Shown here piece by piece: positions 57,492-64,000 of a stretch of 64,000 bases of DNA; the stretch's first letter is position 1; the number at the start of each line of letters is the position of its first letter. Location: positions 66,972,079 to 67,036,078 of the forward strand of contig OY829327.1 of NCBI GenBank assembly GCA_963691655.1, in the 5' to 3' direction. The DNA is from Toxonevra muliebris (lineage: Eukaryota; Arthropoda; Insecta; Diptera; Pallopteridae). A model generated the notes under the pieces. It saw only the letters and a program-made list of their open reading frames with translations. It did not search any database and was not told the DNA's origin. The translations under genes were made by a program, and so were the position numbers.

Positions 57492-59070
57492 AGGAAAGCA
57501 CCTCCCATATAACCCAAATATTAATTGTGGAATATCTCAGGAACCATTTGTGGTACGGCTCAAAGGTTTAGAATGGAACACCATCATACAAACGATTTGT
57601 TGAAACAACGTAGCTGGAGAACCATAGTAAAAAAATGAAAATTTGTATGTGAAAGCAGAACTTGGTCATTTGTGAACAATGCGTGGCATCTTACACACTC
57701 GAATGCATTTCTCAGTATATCTCTTTGAATATTTACAGGTGAGAACTTAGACTTGGTACACGGATATTCGTTGACAAAACAATGGTACAAGAAAAACGTG
57801 GGCAAGATAGAAAAAGAGGGCGGGACACTTTCCATCTATTTATGGTACGGTACTAAGATTTGGAATGAAAATGTGATTTGTCAATAGAATTCTAGGGGTA
57901 AAATATAGGTAGACTTGAGTTGGCGTGTGTGACATCTTTTATGCAACCCTAATTTTTAGTAAGGTGTATTTTCTGAATTATTTGTGGTGCATTATTGATA
58001 GTTGGCACAACTTTGGTTCCCAGTGAATGGATTAGAAAAAGTAGGTGTGACACCTACCATACAAAGAAAATGTTTCCATGATATTCAGTATTAATTATTT
58101 AGGTTTGATGGTAAGTGCCACTCTCCATTGACTAATCCCGCTTGCTTTGGTTCTAGTGATACATATTAGCAACTATCATCTCCGCACCAATGTGGCAATT
58201 AAACTGCATTCTGAATTAGAATAACTTCTGACAAGCATCTCTGGGCTGTTGGGCACAAAAAATATACAATAATATACACACACATAAATATAACTACACA
58301 TAGAAGGAAGTATCCTTTTGCAATGTGTAGTTGAGTATCTTTCAATGCTATGAGAGCAACAAAAAATTGAAGAAAACGGTTTAAATTCAGATATGTGCTA
58401 ACACAGAAAAGGAAGAAATAAAACGATGAAAAGAATAGAAAATATTAATAAATGTTGCTATTTTATTGCAGCAGCATTTCAGGCGCATTTCTCTGCTTTA
58501 GAATATTTCTTATATCAAAGGTGTCATATTGTGAATAGCATTGAGATTTATGGAAAGTTTTTTACAAAAAAATATAACCATATGTTGCTTTAGATGCTGC
58601 CGCTATTGTTTTCACAAAGTAATCTAAAATTTTACAATATTCCAATATGTGCCCAAGTGAATTTCATTAGAGAAAATGTGAGATGTTGAAATATTTTTAT
58701 ATACACTTCAAGTAATCAATTTACATTTTACTACACACACACTTATACATACATATCTACGAGTATGAAGAGTATTAAAATAATCCATCATTTTGTTATT
58801 TGATCTGATAAGCACGCTATTTAATTTTAAGGCAAAAGAGTTTGTACTCATTCAAAGGTTTATTATTATTTACAATCAGGCAGTATTACAATTTCTGAAA
58901 AAATGGCATTCAAAAGTATATACGTCACGACGAATTTTCTATTTTTGTATTATTTAATTAAAAACTTAGCTCAAGGTATATTTTCTAATTACATTTTTAT
59001 AGAGATACATAGTAGTTCTTATTATTAAAAAAAAAATACTAAATTATAAGTAGGTATATTAGTATATGCA
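57492..59070. other. no recognised gene
   Basis: A phrase like TTGTGGTACGGCTCAAAGGTTTAGAATGG recurs loosely near 57548, 57842 and 57985, too diverged to call an array. Otherwise AT-rich and empty. Confidence 0.35.
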
Positions 59071-60101
59071 TTGCGTGTAAAAGTGGTGTAAGTAATTTTT
59101 TTTATAATTTGGGTTTTCACCACTAGGCAATAACTTTAACCTCATTCTTCTTTGTTCTTTGTGCGAAAGTTTTGCAAGTCTAGGTTCAACTGTTTGCCAG
59201 TAGATGGCAGGAGAATGTTGATTGCTGGAACGGAATGGCGATCAAGAAGGTTATGGTTTTAGAACGAAACGCTTGGTAAAATATGATAGCGGAAACCAAA
59301 ACAACGGTATACCAATCAACATTTCACAAACAGGGAAAGGCTGTGAACTGGCTGCGAAATAAATGGTTGAAAAAGAAAATCCTTACATCATATTTTTTAA
59401 GGAAACACTTAGTGAATTTGAAGAATTTGCAGAGCTTAAACTATAAAAACAACTCAAATCCTAAAAAATGTTTATGAAATACAACAACGTCGTTTGTTTA
59501 CGTCCGCAAGAGCGGTAACATTAGCAAAGAAGAGTGGCACGTTGAGTGACTGACTCTCTTATATTGCTCCAATTCATCACCAATTTTTTCTTAACTTAAA
59601 AATATCTAAAGACGAAATGATAGAAGACTACTAACAAATGAATATTTTTGAGGCTTACTATAAAATTTTGATTTTTTATTTTTAATGGTTTTGTTACTAC
59701 AAAAATTGAATTCAATATTGTTTTGAGTTTAAAAATAATTTGAAAAATGTTTGTGTTATATTTTGAATAAAAAATTCTATAACAAATGCTCTTTTTATTA
59801 CAAAACTCACTATCCCTTAAAATGCGTCCGTCATAAATTTGGTGTATGTCATAACATACAACTTAATTTAATAAACATGTTGCCTGCAAAAGTTATGTAA
59901 GTCATTTTGAGGGTACATAAATAGTATATTTTAGTACATACTCAAGTAAAAACAAGGATTATTAGATGAATATGTATCCTATAAAGCTGCTTGAGCAGTT
60001 GGCAAAATAATTTAACAAGTACTTTATTTTTTACAACACTTCTACTAAACCATTGTATTGCTCAAAATCGAATTTAATAACTTACACCACTTTTGCACGC
60101 A
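59071..60101. mobile_element. 1031-bp TIR DNA element, family not assigned
   Basis: TTGCGTGTAAAAGTGGTGTA at the left and its inverted counterpart at the right (to 60101) match over about 27 bp with two differences. A related word (TGCCTGCAAAAGTTATGTAAG) occurs inside near 59882. A short plus-strand ORF (59283-59477) has no known motif. Target duplication unclear. Confidence 0.7.
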
Positions 60102-60112
60102 ACTGCTCATAT

Positions 60113-60400
60113 ATACCCCTTGATCAAAAAGTTCCCGGAATTTATTCAGAAAATTAAAAATACAAGTTTATTCATCTAAATCTGTATTGTCCCCTTCAAA
60201 GTAATTCCCATCGACTGCAGCACACTTATGCAAGCGCTTGATCCAATCCTCGAAATATTTTTTATATTCGGTTTTCAGTATGTCCGTCAGTGCTTTCTGT
60301 GATTTTTCCATTACTTCCTCTCGGCTGCTGAAACGAGTTCCCCGTAATGGTTTTTTGAGGGTACCCCCCATTCTCGATTTAGAATTTCCGCGATATTCAA
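60113..60400 (-). pseudogene. mariner 3' end fragment with transposase C-terminus
   Basis: On the minus strand the frame reads LKKPLRGTRFSSREEVMEKS, then YKKYFEDWIKRLHKCAAVDG and NYFEGD: the C-terminus of a mariner transposase. It is followed by the terminal sequence GGGAACTTTTTGATCAAGGGG. It overlaps in content with the end of the neighbouring mariner copy (60946-61458), so it is a separate copy. Confidence 0.8.
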
Positions 60401-60945
60401 TGGGCTGGTAAATAAACAAAAATCAATTTTTGAGGCTTGGATATCTGCGCATATGTATTTCGAAACTTTAAAAACAAGAAAAATTCTTACATTGTTGTTT
60501 TACAAGCATTTTAGCAACATTTTCGTCGTCAATAAAAAAGCCTGTTTTTTTGATGGCGGGAACAATTGCAAATCACTGGAATGTTTGAAATCAAATAGAA
60601 TTAGATAAAGTACATGTTTTTCTATAACATAGACTATTATTATTCATTTCAGACAAAAATCCAAAAAAATGGAGGACCTTTAAATGTATTTTTTCGAAAA
60701 TTCAATGCTTTTTTGTTAAAAACTGAGAAAACTGAACTATAGAAAATCTATATCAACCTTCTTGATAATAGTTTAAGTTATAGCTATTGATGCAAAATTG
60801 CAACATTGCAAAATTTCAAAGCGATTGGTTGAATAGCTTTTGAGTTACAAAGTCCGCCAATAGTAAAAAAACTGTTTCGAGAAAAATGCGTTTAAAGTTT
60901 TGTGAAGCAATGTTTTGTGTATAAAACCAACTCACCTTCAATCAG

Positions 60946-61458
60946 CTATGCCTGGTCCATACAAAATCCCTTCAGACTCTTCATAGGCTTGGTTTCGAAT
61001 AAGACAATAAAAAAAAATTGATTTTTTGACCCCGAGAACAGAAAGAAGTCACAGGGTGAATCGGCCAAATCAGGTGAATTCGGTGGCTGTTGGATGGTAT
61101 TTATTGCATGTTTCGTCAAAAAATTACGAATAATGATGGCACTGTACGACGGTGCGTTATCATGGTGCAAAATCCACGAGTTTTCTGTCCACAATTCTGG
61201 TCTCTTTCGGCGAATTGCTTCACGCAATCGCCTCATAACGCCCAAATAATACTCTCTGATGGTTATTTTGCGGTTATTGACCAAAATTTCTTTTACTTTA
61301 TTAATGTTTTCGTCGGTTTTCGATGTCGATGGTCTGCCACTGCGTTCATCATCTTCGATTGACTCACGACCACTTTTAAACCGCTCGTGCCACTGATAAA
61401 CGACCGTTTTCTTTAGAGAACCGTTGCCGAAACACTTTTCCAACATTTCGATTACCAT
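60946..61458 (-). pseudogene. mariner transposase with internal deletion
   Basis: The open frame begins MVIEMLEKCFGNGSLKK, continues with the mariner linker (YQWHERFKSGRESIEDDERS, then GRPSTSKT), then jumps from KITIRE straight to YYLGVMRRLREAIRRKRPEL. It retains ILHHDNAP (second catalytic D) and NSPDLADSPCDFFLF (third D). The middle segment with the first catalytic aspartate (normally GDETW) is missing in frame, so it is a clean deletion derivative. No 5' TIR was found, and the 3' part is replaced by unrelated sequence near 60940. Confidence 0.9.
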
Positions 61459-61594
61459 TAGATCCGTTTTTTACGCAAAATTTAATACAATACAATTCAA
61501 TAAAATTGTAAAAAATCACCAACATACACAGAAATAGATGTACTCTTGGCTACGTAACTTTGCAAATGTCAAGCTATGACGCTAAGATTTAGAG

Positions 61595-61670
61595 CAGTGG
61601 TTCTCAAGTGGTGGGCGCGCCCCCCTAGACGCGCGCTCGTAGACAGATTTGAAGAGAAGCGCGGAGACAT
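61595..61670 (+). mobile_element. hAT (Charlie/Buster-like) terminus, one end only
   Basis: CAGTGGTTCTCAAGTGGTGG followed by GCGCGCCCCCC is the familiar hAT-type terminus. No inverted partner (TTGAGAACCACTG) was found downstream, so the element is truncated or decayed. Confidence 0.5.
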
Positions 61671-62277
61671 TTCAATAAACAAATAGTTTTATACTCTGTA
61701 ATGTGTTGTAATCATAATATTTAGTATTTAATAAAATAATTTCTCTTTTATGATATGTATATGTGGCAGTCACCACATAATTAAGTAAAGTTATCTGTAG
61801 CATTTTTATGCTTCTGAAACAATTATTGTACCTTTTTTAAAATTATGTACTTTTGTACTTTTTCTATGTTTTAAGACTGAATTAGAAATTTTGTACCATC
61901 ACTGAATTATTGCTGTAAAAATTTTAGAAATAAAAAAAATCATTCTTTCTTTGCTGTAACACAAGTGCGCACCGTTCTTTTTCGATTCTACTCCGCACGT
62001 CGTGCGAAAAAATAAAAGTACCGCTCGACCAACCTACATATATATTAAAATTATTTAGTTTCACATTTTAAATTTCTGTCTTTAACCGCGTTTTATTTTA
62101 ACTCACCGTCATTCTTGTCTCCTTCTTTTCCTACAGCCTTTTAGGTGGGTTTTAACACAAACTTTGACATTAAGAATCACTTCAGAGAAAGAATCATTGA
62201 TTCGATTTATTAATTAACCAACTAATTTTCTAGCGATATTTCAACTAAAACTTCACTATCCTAGTTTTCTTCACTAT
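61671..62277. other. no recognised feature
   Basis: AT-rich; possibly interior of the truncated hAT element but no motif supports this. Confidence 0.35.
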
Positions 62278-62289
62278 AAACTATTCAAC

Positions 62290-62397
62290 GGTAGAAGAGA
62301 AAGTAGGTAGTTTTAGTCGGTAGGAATCCGACATAACCGGACACGAACAGGAGTTCTGCGGTACCTATGAAGGTTTCCACCTGCCAACGTAAAAAAA
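62290..62397 (+). mobile_element. short poly(A)-tailed SINE-like retroposon
   Basis: A ~100-bp GC-richer body (GGTAGAAGAGAAAG ... CACCTGCCAACGT) ends in a run of A. It is bracketed by AAACTATTCAAC at 62278-62289 and 62398-62409. Long target duplications and an A tail indicate LINE-mediated retroposition of a small RNA. TAGTCGGTAGG is a possible A box; no good B box was seen. The parent RNA was not recognised. Confidence 0.75.
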
Positions 62398-62409
62398 AAA
62401 CTATTCAAC

Positions 62410-63540
62410 TACTAGATAAGTTTATTAATTTAGTTTATCCTTAACAAAAACTAACCAGAGTCTCCTTCAAACTAGACAACAACTATATATTTTCCCAGGC
62501 GGGTGTGATTTTATTTATAAATAGTAAACCAGCACAAAAAAATGTTGTGTGAAAAAACAAGTGGGGGATGCCCGGGTTGGCACTAATTCGAAAAGGGGGG
62601 CGTAGGACGAAAACTTCACCGCTGATTTAGGAAGAATATCAACAACAGATGTACCAACTTAACAAAAAAAAAAACAGAACTCAAATCGGAACGATGGGAG
62701 CGCCACACGGTGGTTATTCCGGCAAATTTTTGATCAAGGTGGTATGTATATGACAACAGAAACAGTAAAATCCTAAATCAATACTTTCCTATTGCTGTGA
62801 AAGTATTGTGCAGGTACATACTATATTGATTTTAACTTGCTTAAAGTTATTTGTAATGGCCATAGCAAAAATATAAGTACATACTTCGCATAAGTAGTTA
62901 TACATCTATAGTTATACAAAATTGGCAATTTCATAATTGAGGCAATTTTAAAAGTAACTTATTATCTAGATTCTAGAATATGTTTATCTCAATATCGACC
63001 AAATGAGAACTTTCCAATGGGATTTTCTTATGAGCAAAATTGGCAATGCCCAACCTATCTTTCTGTCTGTTTGTTCGAGAACTACCTTCAATATATTTTT
63101 CTTTAATATGTATATCCCACAACCCAAAACACTCTAAGATTTTATTTTTAATACACCAAAATAACCTTGTTTTTTGCCATGATTTATTTCGTGAAGAAAA
63201 CTGACAGCTCAACGGCCGACTGTTCTTATACGACGCCTTTATACGGCGGCAAGGGGAATAGACAAACACGCAAGTGTTCCATGTTTCGTGCCTCATTTCT
63301 GACATTTATTCTCTTTCTTCTTTCTTTTCGTACTTTTCATTTGACGTCTTAATTGTACCCATATCATTTTAGAATAAAGCTGTGCCTTTTAGAACTATAT
63401 TATTATTAACCCTTCGGATGGCGCGCCGAAGCAAATTAGCCGCAAATTGTTTTTTGTAATGTGTTTTAAAAAAAACTAATCATAGTAGCCGACCGCTGCC
63501 ACTCAAGTGACTTTGCAAGGTTGCTGCAAATTCACCTTAC
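62410..63540. other. no recognised gene
   Basis: The minus-strand ORF 62973-63305 shows no motif. No repeat boundaries were recognised. Confidence 0.4.
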
Positions 63541-63544
63541 ATTT

Positions 63545-64000
63545 GCATAATGGATGATGAGAGTTATTTTACTGTGGAGCCATCAATGGACTCCAAAATA
63601 TTATTTCAAACTTCGTAATACCAAACCACCTGATAATGTCACTAGTATTACCAAAACAATGTTCCCCGAAAAAGTTTTATTGTGGCTGGCGATAAGTGAT
63701 TGTGGCAGCAGCGAGCCTGTGTTCATATAATCGGGCTTGGCTGTAAACGCTAATGTATGTATTAATAAATGTTTTCCTGTTCTTAAAAATGTTATCAATA
63801 AATATCATAAGAATGACAAAACTGCAACATCGCCCAAACGTTCCACAGCTAAGGCTTTTTGGGCAAATTAAAAAAAAAAATTATGGAAAGAGTTATAAAC
63901 CTAAAAATGTGGACTGCCTAATCACAAAAATTAAGAGAGAGCTAAAATAAATACAGAGGGAATTCAGGAGGCAAAGCCTAAGGTGCCTTAAAATATAAGA
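63545..64000 (+). pseudogene. Tc1/mariner-superfamily transposase C-terminal relic, runs off the window
   Basis: In broken frames the plus strand reads MDDESYFTVE, KVLLWLAISDCGSSEPVF, SGLAVNANV and INKCFPVL, then NVPQLRLFGQIKKKNYGKSY and KPKNVDCLITKIKREL. These correspond to the first-aspartate block (DDESYF), a central strand-helix region and the C-terminal PxxRPIExFW-like block of a Tc1-type transposase. The second-aspartate segment is deleted or unreadable. Confidence 0.65.

Noticed and set aside
62973..63305. 110-codon minus-strand ORF
   Set aside because: No recognisable domain, no splice signals, and composition like surrounding non-coding DNA.

Overview
The window looks like a gene-poor, AT-rich, repeat-dense stretch of a higher-fly (Diptera, Cyclorrhapha) nuclear genome. 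A tephritid-type fruit fly is my best guess, but that is inference. The reasons are a single intronless gene matching the neurochondrin family, a typical dipteran mix of Jockey/LOA/R1-type LINEs, mariner/Tc1 relics and many small terminal-inverted-repeat (TIR) elements, and start contexts of the CAAAATGG type. I see no prokaryotic operon, rRNA gene, CRISPR array or credible complete tRNA gene.

Only one host protein gene is solid: neurochondrin on the minus strand at 36909-39080 (723 codons). Weaker host candidates are a 76-codon ORF behind a good splice acceptor near 19857-20102 and two short exon-like pieces (15445-15514 and 24800-24850). Nearly everything else that can be named is a mobile element.

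Layout. 120-1990: broken Jockey-type LINE. 3085-3400: ~77-bp tandem array. 3439-5043: decayed Tc1-like transposon with 31-bp TIRs. 5273-14980: short palindromic and foldback elements, a 974-bp TIR element with an 8-bp duplication (7963-8936), a tRNA-derived SINE with 15-bp target duplications (11069-11363), a 1.1-kb foldback element and a TTAA-type MITE. 18217-19047: internally deleted mariner. 20132-30085: MITEs, two hAT-type copies, an R1-type LINE fragment, two adjacent PIF/Harbinger-type MITEs, a Tc1 fragment and a 460-bp foldback. 30692-31930: Jockey-type LINE fragment interrupted at a TTAA site by a 511-bp MITE. 36909-39080: neurochondrin.

40797-50766 is the centrepiece. It is a 10-kb LTR retrotransposon insertion with 5-bp target duplications (CCCAT) and 559-bp LTRs differing at one base. 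Its 5' LTR is split by a younger 3.7-kb LOA/I-like LINE with an intact 1202-codon endonuclease-RT-RNase H ORF and its own 10-bp target duplication. The internal 5.1 kb of the LTR element has no recognisable gag or pol and holds older MITE-like sequence, so it looks like a non-autonomous element that captured host DNA.

50767-64000 continues with a second copy of the TTAA MITE, a strong 373-bp palindrome, Tc1 and mariner relics, a third hAT-type copy flanked by 118-bp direct repeats, a 1-kb TIR element, a poly(A)-tailed SINE-like insert (62290-62397) and a Tc1-superfamily transposase relic running off the right edge. No new multi-gene system was found. The most informative signals are nested insertions whose boundaries can be read to the base.
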